A stretch of 64,000 nt of DNA from positions 1 to 64,000 of the forward strand of contig CAYFGT010000002.1 of the NCBI GenBank assembly GCA_964343075.1, in the 5' to 3' direction. How positions within the stretch are numbered: position 1 is the first letter of the stretch; every line of letters begins with the position of its first letter. Shown piece by piece: positions 34,808 to 43,688 of the stretch. This DNA is from UBA2588 sp964343075 (GTDB lineage: Bacteria > Chloroflexota > Dehalococcoidia > Lucifugimonadales > UBA3495). Both the position numbers and the translations under genes were made by a program. The notes below the pieces were generated by a model. That model saw only the letters and a program-made list of their open reading frames with translations. It ran no database searches and had not been told where the DNA came from.

Positions 34808-35893
34808 ATGAATATAAGTTTTAAAATAGGATTGATAGTAATAGCTTTGCTTTCGATTGCGTGTGCTTCTGTTCCTAGTGATCAAATGAGGAAGAATGAA
34901 GTAGTAATTGAACCAACGATGAATATTGATGCTACTATTCAAGCCAAGTTGCAAATTTTGCAACAGGAATTAGATGCGCAGACCAAACAACAGTCAGTGT
35001 CAAATGAGATTGTTGCTTCTGAACCAACCATGAACGTACCCAAGACAGGTAAAATTAGTGTAAATGTTGAGCCTTCGGGATCTGGTTCAGTAGAGTCGTC
35101 CATCGCTTTCGATGATGATGGAGTTCCCATAGGGACCTATACAGCTCAACCGGCCAGCGGCTATGTGTTCGACCAGTGGACTGGAGATTTTACACCAACA
35201 CTCGTTGAGGTTTGGTCGAATAACGCAACAGATGACACCATTCGTAAAGCTCCAGGAGGGATGGTGGCTGATGTCTCCGGGAATTTATATATCGTTGATT
35301 CTGACGCAAATCGAGTGCAGGTTTATGATTTTAACGGTGCGTATATATTTTCATGGGGAAGTGAAGGCACTGGGCCTGGCGAATTTCAGAACCCCACTGA
35401 TATCGTGATAGATGAGGAACAAAGAGTATTTGTAGCTGATACAGGGAACAAGAGAGTGCAAGTTTTTAATGCGGTAGGACAATATATCACGAGCATAGGT
35501 GACCCTAATGTTGATTCCATAAAATTACAGGAACCGATTGCGGTCAGCGTAGATGAGTTTGGGTTCCTATACATTGCAGATAAAGGGACTGGCAGTATCA
35601 ATAAATTCAGTACCAGTGGTGAGAATTCTGTAATTAAGCTATCCATGAAAAAAGATAAATCGATCACAGCTTCATTTCTAACAGAAGCTCAAGCGAAACA
35701 GAAAGCACTAGACGAGGCTGGGATTGTTCCCACCCCAACAGTAAGTCCTACTCAAACCCCTTGGATAAAGTATATACAAGTAACTCCTACCCCGCCTTTG
35801 AATACTGCGACTCCTGTTGTGGCATGCACTGGTTCTACGGGAGGACTAAAGTGTCAGTGTATAGGTGGGCGCTGGAAAAATTGTACGCAATAA
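34808..35893 (+). CDS. Lipoprotein: repeat domain with inserted NHL propeller and GRWKNC tail
   Basis: 361 residues. Lipobox LSIAC (Cys19). A helix NIDATIQAKLQILQQEL follows. From about residue 80 a bacterial-repeat (Flg_new/InlB-B-like) domain begins, GKISVNVEPSGSGSV ... YVFDQWTGDF, then breaks off. At least three NHL repeats are inserted (GNLYIVDSDANRVQVYD; QRVFVADTGNKRVQVF; GFLYIADKGTGSINKF). The repeat domain then resumes, IKLSMKKDKSITASF. A Pro/Thr linker leads to a Cys-rich tail CQCIGGRWKNC. It is probably surface-anchored. Partner or ligand unknown. Confidence 0.8.
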   Translation: MNISFKIGLIVIALLSIACASVPSDQMRKNEVVIEPTMNIDATIQAKLQILQQELDAQTKQQSVSNEIVASEPTMNVPKTGKISVNVEPSGSGSVESSIAFDDDGVPIGTYTAQPASGYVFDQWTGDFTPTLVEVWSNNATDDTIRKAPGGMVADVSGNLYIVDSDANRVQVYDFNGAYIFSWGSEGTGPGEFQNPTDIVIDEEQRVFVADTGNKRVQVFNAVGQYITSIGDPNVDSIKLQEPIAVSVDEFGFLYIADKGTGSINKFSTSGENSVIKLSMKKDKSITASFLTEAQAKQKALDEAGIVPTPTVSPTQTPWIKYIQVTPTPPLNTATPVVACTGSTGGLKCQCIGGRWKNCTQ

Positions 35894-35894
35894 T

Positions 35895-36692
35895 CTAGTT
35901 GGGGTGTCTAGGAAGACACCTTATGGCGACCGTTATGAAACCTGTATGCCCAATCATTCGGTGTGAAGGCCGTGCACTATTCTTGGTGACATGCCATTCG
36001 CGCTGCAAAGTTTCTGTGGTTTGAACAGATGTAAACAAAATATTTTCGTGAAGAGCAGAAGTCAATTTGTGAACTTGCAGGATAGTGGGGAGGAAACATA
36101 CTAATCTACCCCCAGGTTTTAGAACTTTAGAAGATCTATTAATAAGTTTCCAAGGCTCAGGTAGATCCAAGATTATGCTATCCATATCAGTGCCTGATAA
36201 CGAACGATTAATATTTGCTTGTTTGATAGTAAAGTTGGTGAGTCCGTTGGTTAATATCCTGATGTTTTGTTTAGCTAAAGGGATGATGTCTTCATTAATT
36301 TCGTATGAAGTTACATGACCGGTTGTGCCAATACACCTCAATATCGCACTAGTCAAAATCCCTGAACCTAACCCAGCTTCAATAACATTGTCACCAGATT
36401 GTAAGTTGGCTATATTGACTATCAGGCCTAAATCTTTTGGGTAAATGATTTGTGTACCTCTGTTGACTAGAGTGACCGCATCCGCGAATGAAGGTGATTG
36501 AGCAAAAAGAAGGTGATTTTTATTTGTTTCTATCCATGATCCATGTTGGCTGTCGATGATTTGGTCGTGTTTGATGAAACCTAAGTGACATTGGAATGTT
36601 CCATCTGATTCCAATGTGATTAAGTATTGTCTGCCTCGAGCATCTTTAAGTAACGCTAGATCTCCGGATAAGAATGTTTGAGACGGCTGCAT
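35895..36692 (-). CDS. trmI: tRNA (adenine-N1)-methyltransferase, TrmI-like
   Basis: 265 residues. TrmI makes m1A58 in the T loop of tRNA using SAM. Visible: an N-terminal OB-like beta domain, PKDLGLIVNIANLQSGDNV, motif I EAGLGSG at about 105-111, ...YEINEDI for ribose contact, and the family motif DLPEPW. The C-terminal half has LKPGGRLVCFLPT. It converges with the preceding lipoprotein, one base between stops. Confidence 0.9.
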   Translation of the reverse strand: MQPSQTFLSGDLALLKDARGRQYLITLESDGTFQCHLGFIKHDQIIDSQHGSWIETNKNHLLFAQSPSFADAVTLVNRGTQIIYPKDLGLIVNIANLQSGDNVIEAGLGSGILTSAILRCIGTTGHVTSYEINEDIIPLAKQNIRILTNGLTNFTIKQANINRSLSGTDMDSIILDLPEPWKLINRSSKVLKPGGRLVCFLPTILQVHKLTSALHENILFTSVQTTETLQREWHVTKNSARPSHRMIGHTGFITVAIRCLPRHPN

Positions 36693-36794
36693 TATTGATC
36701 AGGATTCCTTTGATGATATTATGTTTCCACTTAAGTGGCCTTATTTTACCAAGTAAAGGTATTCTTGGTTAGTTAATATATGGGAGAGACAAAG

Positions 36795-37538
36795 ATGAGT
36801 TTAAAAGGGAAAACAGCCGTTATTACTGGTTCTGGTAGGAATATTGGAAAGTCTATGGCACTAACACTGGCTTCGATGGGAGCGAATGTTGTAATTAACT
36901 CGAAATCGGATTTTGATTCAGCTAACGCTACAGCGGATCAAATACGGAAATTGGGAAGAAAATCATTGGTCGTTATGGGTGACATCGGGGCAGAAGAAGA
37001 TGTAACTCGAATGGTAAACGAAATCAAAACGAATATTGATCAAATAGACATTGTTGTTAATAATGGATCACTCAGGAGAGTACAAGAGTTTACAAGTATG
37101 ACTTATGACCATTGGAAAGAAATGATTCATACAGATCTTGATTCAGCATTTTTGCTAACCCAACCGTTTGTTCAAGGTATGATCGATAATAAATGGGGAA
37201 GAGTTATTAATTTAGCAGGTTTAAATGCTATTGAAGGAAGAAGCGGATGGGCTCATGTTTCTGCTGCGAAGATGGGCCTTATAGGATTTACCAGATCACT
37301 ATCCAAGGAATTGGTACCTTATGGCATTACTGTGAATTGTATTTCTCCTGGAATGATTGATACCACGAGGGATGAAGATTCATCTCCTAGACCGGACACT
37401 AGGGCTGCTGGTATTCCAGCGGGAAGAATGGGTACAGTAGAAGAGATATCCAGTTTATGTGGTTGGTTATGTTCAGAAAATTCAGATTATGTTAGTGGCC
37501 AGACGTTTCATGTGAATGGTGGCGAGAAAAACTATTAG
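36795..37538 (+). CDS. Short-chain dehydrogenase/reductase-like protein lacking the catalytic Tyr
   Basis: About 247 residues, classical SDR fold. The cofactor motif TGSGRNIG is at 11-18 and NNGS matches the NNAG block. The catalytic YxxxK reads VSAAK here, so the Tyr is replaced by Val, and the usual catalytic Ser before it reads NLAGLNA. The Lys is kept, and the rest (LVPYGITVNCISPGMI, SDYVSGQTFHVNGG) is normal. Redox activity may be altered or lost. GGGAGAG six bases before ATG 36795 favours that start over ATG 36780. It overlaps the opposing gene by four bases. Confidence 0.85.
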   Translation: MSLKGKTAVITGSGRNIGKSMALTLASMGANVVINSKSDFDSANATADQIRKLGRKSLVVMGDIGAEEDVTRMVNEIKTNIDQIDIVVNNGSLRRVQEFTSMTYDHWKEMIHTDLDSAFLLTQPFVQGMIDNKWGRVINLAGLNAIEGRSGWAHVSAAKMGLIGFTRSLSKELVPYGITVNCISPGMIDTTRDEDSSPRPDTRAAGIPAGRMGTVEEISSLCGWLCSENSDYVSGQTFHVNGGEKNY

Positions 37539-37987
37539 GAATTAGCTGACAGCTGAATTCCTACTCCGATTATTTCAATTTGGGTTGACCTAGTGTTGGG
37601 GGGATTGGGCCTAAACTGAAATCCTAAAACTACATTGATACCCTTTTTGACTTTTATTGGTTGATCTAGCTCTAGTTCATATTCTAAGTTGTCACCACTT
37701 AATGATATGTGGTTGGTTTTGAATATTATGTCTTCTCCGTCATATACTAAGATTTCGTTTATGAACCCATATTCCCGAGTTCTAAAGCTCATGAAGAGTT
37801 TTATTAAGTTGATATTGGTATCATTTACCTGGGTAGGGTTGTTAAAAGGGAAGTGTCCCCACGTGTTTTGTCCTGATTGTCCTTCGACTCTTACGAAAGG
37901 CCCAGTGTGACGTACTGATGTGATTCTATTAGCATATTCGATTTGCATATTAGCACCATGTGACCATATTGTTTGAGTGTTAGACAT
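37535..37987 (-). CDS. Small beta-rich protein, DUF6623-like
   Basis: 150 residues, no signal peptide. The pattern WSHGANMQIEYANRITSVRHTGPF, then NTWGHFPFNNPT and LFMSFRTR resembles DUF6623-type proteins (WxHGN...V...W.H..IPTP). The match is by eye, so family assignment is moderate. The fold is probably a beta sandwich. Its start overlaps the ogt end by eight bases on the same strand, suggesting coupled translation. Function unknown. Confidence 0.6.
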   Translation of the reverse strand: MSNTQTIWSHGANMQIEYANRITSVRHTGPFVRVEGQSGQNTWGHFPFNNPTQVNDTNINLIKLFMSFRTREYGFINEILVYDGEDIIFKTNHISLSGDNLEYELELDQPIKVKKGINVVLGFQFRPNPPNTRSTQIEIIGVGIQLSANS

Positions 37988-38555
37988 ACGCTCCTCCGGA
38001 TTCCAAATTTAATAGGAATTGTTTCATTTTTGTCCCTCCAGAAGTGTAATTACCTAGGTTGCGGTTAGATAATATAACCCTATGACAGGGCACAAAAAGA
38101 GGAAGTTTATTGTTTTTCATAGCTTGTCCTGCTGCACGGACCGCTTTTTCGTTACCTGCTTGTTTAGCAAGCCATCCGTAGCTTCGTGTTTCGCCTATGG
38201 GGATTGTTCGACATGCTTCCCATATTTTCTTAAAAAATGGTGGACTGGTGTCAGGAATATCTAGTGGGATTTTGCTGATGTGAGTAGGGTCACCGTCGAA
38301 ATACTTATCAATAGACTTGTGTATATAGTCTGAGTCTAGCTTAGAGGATTCAGCTATATTGATAAAAGTGCTCATACGACGATACAGATTATCGTGGTGG
38401 GTATCTATCAAGCAATTTGTGATGCCTGAGGTACTAGCGATGATACCCACCAGTCCAATAGGGACATTGTAGACATTGTAAGTGAAAAAGGAGTTCACTG
38501 ATTTTACTTTCCTATAAGTGAAAATTTCATGAAGTATATCATGCAAAATTGACAT
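37980..38555 (-). CDS. ogt: Methylated-DNA--protein-cysteine methyltransferase
   Basis: 191 residues. Ogt removes methyl groups from O6-methylguanine by transferring them to its own Cys. The active site is VPCHRV; the helix-turn-helix region has IPIGETRSYGWLAKQAGNEKAVRAAGQAMKNN, then the winged loop NYTSGGTKMKQFLL. The frame begins at 38597, but ATG 38555 (MSILHD) with TAGGT upstream is the likely start. It shares the divergent region with the DUF3500 gene at 38624. Confidence 0.92.
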   Translation of the reverse strand: MSILHDILHEIFTYRKVKSVNSFFTYNVYNVPIGLVGIIASTSGITNCLIDTHHDNLYRRMSTFINIAESSKLDSDYIHKSIDKYFDGDPTHISKIPLDIPDTSPPFFKKIWEACRTIPIGETRSYGWLAKQAGNEKAVRAAGQAMKNNKLPLFVPCHRVILSNRNLGNYTSGGTKMKQFLLNLESGGAYV

Positions 38556-38623
38556 AATACCTACCCACGTATAAACTCCAAGAATTCTAGGTTTCACACA
38601 GAATGATATGCAGGAGGAGAGTA

Positions 38624-39619
38624 ATGGCGATTAATCAAGACATAACACACGCTGCGGCTACTGCTGAAATGAGCGATTTTGCTGGCCGTTTTGTGGATAC
38701 ACTGAATACCGAACAACGCTCCAAGACTTGTTTTCAATATATGGATGGGGAGCGTATATTTTGGTATTACCCACCCTTGAACAGACATGGGTTGGCGCTT
38801 AGAGATATGAATGACAATCAAAGAGATTTGGCATTTGGGCTGTTAGCTGCCGGATTGACAGAACAAGGTAATGAACAGGCTAGAGCAACTATACAACACG
38901 AAACAATCTTGGGTGTGATTGAAGAAAATGAAGGAAAATCTCGGAGCAGTTTTAGAAGAGACCCAGATTTATATTATTGGAGAATATTTGGAGATCCAAA
39001 AGGAACTGAGCCTTGGGGGTGGAGCGTTGAGGGACATCACGTTTCAATACATTATAGTTTATGGAAAGATCAAGTAATATCAGTTACTCCATTTTTCTTT
39101 GGTTCTAACCCTGCAGAAGTTAGGGAAGGTCCCCACAAAGGACTTCGATTACAGGCTAAAGTGATGGATTTGGCTTTTGATCTTATGGGTGATTTGGATA
39201 AAGGACAGCAGTCGAAGGCTACGATTTTTGATGAAGCTCCTTTGGATATTTTAACCTTTAATGCTGCCAGAGCGTCTTTGCCGAAAGAACAAGGATTGGC
39301 CGCGTCTAAGATGAACAACACTCAAAAAGAGATATTGTCCAGCTTGATTACGGAGTATACAAGCAAAGTTAGAACTGATGTTGCTAATAGTCGCTTAGAC
39401 ACGATTTTAAGCAACCTAGATAATATACATTTCGCTTGGGGCGGTCCAGTGGATAAAGCTCAACCGCATTACTATAGACTTCATGGTGGAGATTTTGTTG
39501 TTGAGTATGATAATAGGCAAAATGGAGCCAACCATATACATTCTGTATGGAGAGACGTTAGCAACGACTTTGCTGGAGATGTGATGCGAGATCATTTATA
39601 TATGTATCACGTACTTTAA
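38624..39619 (+). CDS. DUF3500 family protein
   Basis: About 331 residues, no signal peptide. The DUF3500 family is recognised from FAGRFVDTLNTEQR, WYYPPLNRHGLALRDMN, YYWRIFGDP, W-GWSVEGHHVSIHY, TPFFFGSNPAEVREGP, and the final HIHSVWRDVSNDFAGDVM with paired His. The conserved His/Trp/Asp suggests a hydrolase or metal site, but the family has no assigned function. GGAGGAG precedes ATG 38624. A strong terminator follows. Confidence 0.88.
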   Translation: MAINQDITHAAATAEMSDFAGRFVDTLNTEQRSKTCFQYMDGERIFWYYPPLNRHGLALRDMNDNQRDLAFGLLAAGLTEQGNEQARATIQHETILGVIEENEGKSRSSFRRDPDLYYWRIFGDPKGTEPWGWSVEGHHVSIHYSLWKDQVISVTPFFFGSNPAEVREGPHKGLRLQAKVMDLAFDLMGDLDKGQQSKATIFDEAPLDILTFNAARASLPKEQGLAASKMNNTQKEILSSLITEYTSKVRTDVANSRLDTILSNLDNIHFAWGGPVDKAQPHYYRLHGGDFVVEYDNRQNGANHIHSVWRDVSNDFAGDVMRDHLYMYHVL

Positions 39620-39636
39620 GCTAATTAGGACATCTT

Positions 39637-39678
39637 AAAAAAAGGGCCCCTGAATCGTCGGTTCAGGGGCCCTTTTTT
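39637..39678. terminator. Bidirectional terminator
   Basis: A long perfect stem: GGGCCCCTGAA (39644-39654) pairs with TTCAGGGGCCC (39662-39672), flanked by A run (39637-39643) and T run (39673-39678). It serves DUF3500 (plus) and the CoA-transferase (minus). Confidence 0.95.
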
Positions 39679-39698
39679 ATCTAGTAATTTTGAGCTAT

Positions 39699-40934
39699 TT
39701 AGTTTCTGTATGCTCCAGGAATGGAGTCGTACAAATCGTAATCAGCAATTACTTCATCTTGTATTAATTGTTTGTAATCCGATTCTGAATAGTCGAGTAG
39801 GTCCATGATTACTTCTTTGTTATGTTCTCCTACTTTGGGCGTTGTACCTACTACTGCAGGAGTCCTGCTGAAATGCCAAAAGTCTCCAGATACCGCAATC
39901 GAGCCAGCTAACCAATCATCCACTTCAACCATAGCTCTTCTTTCCCAAGGATGGGGATCTTCTGCAGCCATGGGGATGGTGTTAACAGCGGCTGCTACCA
40001 CATCATTGTCGGTGAATAATTGGATTGCTTCCTTCATTTCCAATTCTTCCAGGAGCTCGTTTACCCGGTCGTTAATGACCTGTCTGTTTTCTCCGCGCCC
40101 GTGTCTTGTATTGAATCTGTCGTCATCTTCCCATTCAGGCCTCCCTAAGGCACGGCAGACTCTTCCCCAATGGTGTTGGTCGCCAGCAGATATGAGAATC
40201 CAGTTTCCATCTGCACATTCGTACATTCCGCTAGGAGCTGATTTTTCATCTCCTTCTCCTCGTGTTGGTTCTGTTCCTACACCGTGGTATGCAGTGACGG
40301 GGATTTCAGTAAGACTGTAACCTGTGTCGGCGAGGCAGGTGTCGATAGCCTGGCCTTCTCCTGATATGTCGCGTTCTCGTAATGCGGCCAGAGTCCCGAT
40401 CGCTGAGTGCAGTGCGGTAATACGGTCTATTATTGGTACTCCTGCTCGTATAGGAGGCATGCCTTCGTGTCCAGTTACCATAGCGATACCTGACATAACT
40501 TGTCCGATTGGATCGAATCCTATTTGTTTTGTATATGGACCAAATTGACCATATGCGGATACATTTACCATAACTATTCTAGGGTTCAAATCTTTCAGAA
40601 CATCGTAGGAGAATCCCATTTTAGCTATGGTTCCAGGTCGGAAATTTTGGACGAGAACGTCGGATTTTTTTATGAGTTCTCTAAGTACTTCTTTCCCTGA
40701 TTCTTTACGAAGATCCATTGAAACACTTTTCTTTCCACTGTTGTATTGAACCCAATATGCGCTTTGCTTTTGGACCCAAGGAGCATGATATCGTGTTTCT
40801 TCTCCTCCTAATCTTTCTATTTTAATAACTTCTGCACCGAGCCGCGCTAGTACTTGAGCGCATCTAGGACCTGCTTGATGTCTTCCTAGGTCAATTACTC
40901 TGATTCCTTCTAATGGTGAATTGAGTTTTGGCAT
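39699..40934 (-). CDS. Family III (CaiB/BaiF) CoA-transferase
   Basis: 411 residues. Moves CoA between carboxylic acids through an Asp-linked anhydride. Motifs: LEGIRVIDLGRHQAGP, VIKIERLGGEETR, SMDLRKESG, VQNFRPGTIAKMG, and the catalytic Asp in CLADTGYS. HPWERRAMVEV is the conserved C-terminal block. The acid substrate is unknown. It lies 25 bases downstream of a cupin gene on the same strand. Confidence 0.92.
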   Translation of the reverse strand: MPKLNSPLEGIRVIDLGRHQAGPRCAQVLARLGAEVIKIERLGGEETRYHAPWVQKQSAYWVQYNSGKKSVSMDLRKESGKEVLRELIKKSDVLVQNFRPGTIAKMGFSYDVLKDLNPRIVMVNVSAYGQFGPYTKQIGFDPIGQVMSGIAMVTGHEGMPPIRAGVPIIDRITALHSAIGTLAALRERDISGEGQAIDTCLADTGYSLTEIPVTAYHGVGTEPTRGEGDEKSAPSGMYECADGNWILISAGDQHHWGRVCRALGRPEWEDDDRFNTRHGRGENRQVINDRVNELLEELEMKEAIQLFTDNDVVAAAVNTIPMAAEDPHPWERRAMVEVDDWLAGSIAVSGDFWHFSRTPAVVGTTPKVGEHNKEVIMDLLDYSESDYKQLIQDEVIADYDLYDSIPGAYRN

Positions 40935-40959
40935 AGTATTTCTCCTTAATTAATTTAAA

Positions 40960-41310
40960 TTAATGACGTGTTTTGTTTTTTAGTGGTACTGCAAGTGATA
41001 TTCGTGTTTCATCCCCAAGATTCCGAGCTATATGGCCATGTCCTTCTATGTCTTCTGCAATAAGAACATCTCCTGGACCCATTCTACATTTGCTTCCATC
41101 TGCAGTTTCGAACTCTGCGGTACCTTGGAGGTTTACAACGTATTGCAACCGTGGAGCATTGTGGTAGTCAGAGAAAGTTGGAGATCGTCTGATACCCAGA
41201 GTTAGATCTCCTTCCCCTACTTGGTTAACTATTTCTGCTAATTCTTCGGGTGTGACATCTTCAAAGTGGGATTCACCATCCTCTCCTGAATACACTCTTA
41301 CAATTTTCAT
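40960..41310 (-). CDS. Cupin-domain protein
   Basis: 116 residues, single cupin. The fold is suggested by YVVNLQGTAEFETADGSKCRMGPGDVLIAEDIEGHGHIARN, with His residues in the second cupin motif and Glu/Gln in the first. A metal site is possible. It lies just upstream of the CoA-transferase and may act in the same degradation step. ATG 41310 follows a GGGAGGGTCTCT-type site. Confidence 0.85.
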   Translation of the reverse strand: MKIVRVYSGEDGESHFEDVTPEELAEIVNQVGEGDLTLGIRRSPTFSDYHNAPRLQYVVNLQGTAEFETADGSKCRMGPGDVLIAEDIEGHGHIARNLGDETRISLAVPLKNKTRH

Positions 41311-41568
41311 AGAGACCCTCCCAAAATAATTTGTCTAACCTTGCCACTATGATTTGTGTTTGTTCAATATAATATGCTCACGCCAAATAGGCAACATAAT
41401 TTGTTTGATTGCATACCAAAACAAATAATAGTACTACTAGATTATACAATGAATTGGAGGTTTAAACTGTTGATAAATAACAGCTCTGCAAATGGTATGG
41501 ATCACTATGTTAGAATGAGGCGCAGTCCAGCTATAAATTGGTTTGAGTACTAGAAATAATTAGGAGCG

Positions 41569-42432
41569 ATGATGAATTTAACGAAAAGAAGGGAAAATTA
41601 CCGGTCTATTTTGGAAGGAAACAAATGTGTTTATCCTGGGTCAGTATATGACCCTATCTCTGCTAGGATAGCAGAGGATTTAGGATTTGAAATAGGGATG
41701 TTTGCTGGATCTATAGCTTCAGCAACAGTATTAGGAGCACCAGACATAATAGTATTAACAATGACGGAATTTGCCCAGCAAATTCACCGTATTTGTAGAG
41801 CTAGTGAAATTAGTTTGATGGTAGATGCGGATCATGGATATGGTAATGCGCTAAATGTTAAACGGACCGTTGAAGAACTTGAGACTTCGGGAGTGTCTGC
41901 ATTGACGATAGAAGACACCTTACTCCCGAAAGCATATGGGTCGTCCGGTGCTTCATTAATTTCTATAGATGAAGGTATAGGTAAGATGAAGGCTGCTCTG
42001 TCTGGTAGAACAGATAATGCAATGGTAGTAGCGGGTAGGACTAGCGCTCTAGCGATTGAAGGTGTTGAAGGGGCAATTGCGAGAGTGAAGGCTTACGAAT
42101 CAGCAGGAGTGGATGCTGTATTTTTGGCTGGTGCTAAGACCAGAGCTGAACTTGAAGCCATAAGAGCAGAAGTTGACTTACCATTGCTTCTTGGAGGAGC
42201 TGGTGGAGAGCTTAATGATAAAGAGTTCTTAGCGAGTGTTGGGGTGAAAGTTGCTTTGCAAGGGCATTTGCCCTTTCAAGCTGCGATAAAAGCTGCATAT
42301 GATACATTGAAGGCACTCCGTGACGGCGTGCAACCACAAGATTTGAAAGACAGTGTTGCCGATTCTGATCTCATCGCTCGGGTTACGAGGAAATCGACCT
42401 ATGATAACGATACATCGAGTTTCCTGAGTTAA
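41569..42432 (+). CDS. Isocitrate lyase/PEP mutase superfamily protein (oxaloacetate decarboxylase-like)
   Basis: 287 residues, alpha/beta barrel. Visible: PGSVYDPISARIAEDLGFEIGMFAGS, the metal-binding DADHGYGN, and IEDTLLPKAYG. Isocitrate lyases and 2-methylisocitrate lyases have KKCGH at this last position; here the Cys is absent, as in the oxaloacetate decarboxylase and carboxyphosphonate mutase branches. A decarboxylase or C-C lyase on a 2-oxo acid is the best guess. It leads a five-gene plus-strand run with the F420:NADP reductase and three small proteins. Confidence 0.85.
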   Translation: MMNLTKRRENYRSILEGNKCVYPGSVYDPISARIAEDLGFEIGMFAGSIASATVLGAPDIIVLTMTEFAQQIHRICRASEISLMVDADHGYGNALNVKRTVEELETSGVSALTIEDTLLPKAYGSSGASLISIDEGIGKMKAALSGRTDNAMVVAGRTSALAIEGVEGAIARVKAYESAGVDAVFLAGAKTRAELEAIRAEVDLPLLLGGAGGELNDKEFLASVGVKVALQGHLPFQAAIKAAYDTLKALRDGVQPQDLKDSVADSDLIARVTRKSTYDNDTSSFLS

Positions 42433-42456
42433 TATTTATAAGTTGGAGTTAGAGTA

Positions 42457-43110
42457 GTGAGAATTTCAATATTAGGGGGGACAGGACCGGAAGGCAGAGG
42501 TATCGCTGTTAGACTGGCTCTGGCTGGGCATGCAGTGTGCTTAGGATCTAGAGATGAAGCTAAAGCTATAGACGTGGCCATTGATCTGTCAAGCTCTGTA
42601 GGTATTCATGTTATTGGTTTGGATAATGCGGCAGCGGCTAAAGATGGGGATATTATATTTTTAACGGTGCCCTATGCGGCTCAATCCTCCTTATTGGATT
42701 TAGTTAAAGACGATTTAAAACATAAAGTGGTTGTTAATGTGATTGCGCCTATGGAATTCATAAAAGGACTAGGCGCAAAATCTGTGGAAGTAGCTGCAGG
42801 ATCAGCTGCGGAAGAATGTCGTGATCTAGTTAAGGATGCCAAGATTGTGTCTGCTTTTCAGAATGTGAGTGCGGAAGATCTAGAAAATCCAGATTTGGTT
42901 CTCGATGAAGATGTAATAGTGTGTTCGGATGATGAAGCATCTAAAGAACTAATTATGGAATTGGTGAGAGACATACCAACTTTGAGACCTGTTAATGGAG
43001 GTGCACTTAGTAATTCGAAATACGTTGAACAAATCACCCCTTTGTTAGTAAACATTAATAGGATCCACAAAATTCACGCAGGTATCAAAATAACCGGTAT
43101 CAATGGATAA
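42457..43110 (+). CDS. npdG: F420-dependent NADP reductase (NpdG-like)
   Basis: 217 residues. Transfers hydride between F420H2 and NADP. The dinucleotide motif is GGTGPEGRGIAVRLA (residues 7-21), followed by LGSRDEAKA, the NADP-phosphate contact, and IIFLTVPYAAQ. SAFQNVSAEDL and VNGGALSNSKYVEQITPLLVNINR match later blocks. Start GTG, 24 bases after the lyase gene. With the LLM oxidoreductase at 19220 it suggests the host makes F420. Confidence 0.88.
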   Translation: MRISILGGTGPEGRGIAVRLALAGHAVCLGSRDEAKAIDVAIDLSSSVGIHVIGLDNAAAAKDGDIIFLTVPYAAQSSLLDLVKDDLKHKVVVNVIAPMEFIKGLGAKSVEVAAGSAAEECRDLVKDAKIVSAFQNVSAEDLENPDLVLDEDVIVCSDDEASKELIMELVRDIPTLRPVNGGALSNSKYVEQITPLLVNINRIHKIHAGIKITGING

Positions 43111-43136
43111 TATTATAAAATTATACGGAGGTTAAT

Positions 43137-43661
43137 ATGCCGAGAGCTACATTAGATTTACAGGATCCAGAAGTATTGACTCAAATCGACGGATTATGGA
43201 GGTTTGCTCCTGGATTCATACCTGGACAAGATAATGGGGGATTTGTATCCGAAAGTGAAGGTAGCCCAGCGAGATTACCAGATTATGATGATTCAAGTTG
43301 GGAAGTTAGAGATGACCTCACAAAATGGCACTCGAGAGGATTTGCGTTTGCCTGGTATAGAGTGAATGTAACTTTGCCTTCAGAGGTAGGTGGACGAAGT
43401 ATTGCTGGATCTCGGTGCATCTTTGAAACCTGTATAGATGATTACGGGGAAATTTGGATAGACGGAGAATGCGATCGAGATAGAGGCTGTGTACAAGGAT
43501 TCAACGTTCCTCAAAGAGTAGTAATTTCTGTTGAGCCTAAACCAGGAGATAAACATTGTATTGCTCTCTTGGCAATCAATGCGCCGATTGGAGCTCCAGG
43601 GGGAGCTGTGTTTGTTAGGTACGCCCAATTGGCATTTGAATGGAGAGAACCAGGATATTAA
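43137..43661 (+). CDS. Jelly-roll (galactose-binding-like) small protein
   Basis: 174 residues, no signal peptide. The pattern IDGLWRFAPG, LPDYDDSSWEVRD, WYRVNVTLP and ...CIDDYGEIWIDGE resembles the N-terminal sugar-binding beta sandwich of glycosyl hydrolase family 2, without any catalytic domain. It may bind carbohydrate or act as a subunit. GGAGG lies seven bases before the ATG. It sits between the F420 reductase and an unknown gene in one operon-like run. Confidence 0.65.
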   Translation: MPRATLDLQDPEVLTQIDGLWRFAPGFIPGQDNGGFVSESEGSPARLPDYDDSSWEVRDDLTKWHSRGFAFAWYRVNVTLPSEVGGRSIAGSRCIFETCIDDYGEIWIDGECDRDRGCVQGFNVPQRVVISVEPKPGDKHCIALLAINAPIGAPGGAVFVRYAQLAFEWREPGY

Positions 43662-43688
43662 ACAGGTAGAGGGATTCTATTAATCTAT

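Noticed and set aside
35903..35920. GGTGTC/GACACC hairpin between convergent genes as a terminator
   Set aside because: Six-bp stem, no T run on either side, and it lies in the trmI coding region.
41356..41553. Small open frame in the gap between the cupin and lyase genes
   Set aside because: No ribosome-binding site and unremarkable composition; likely intergenic.
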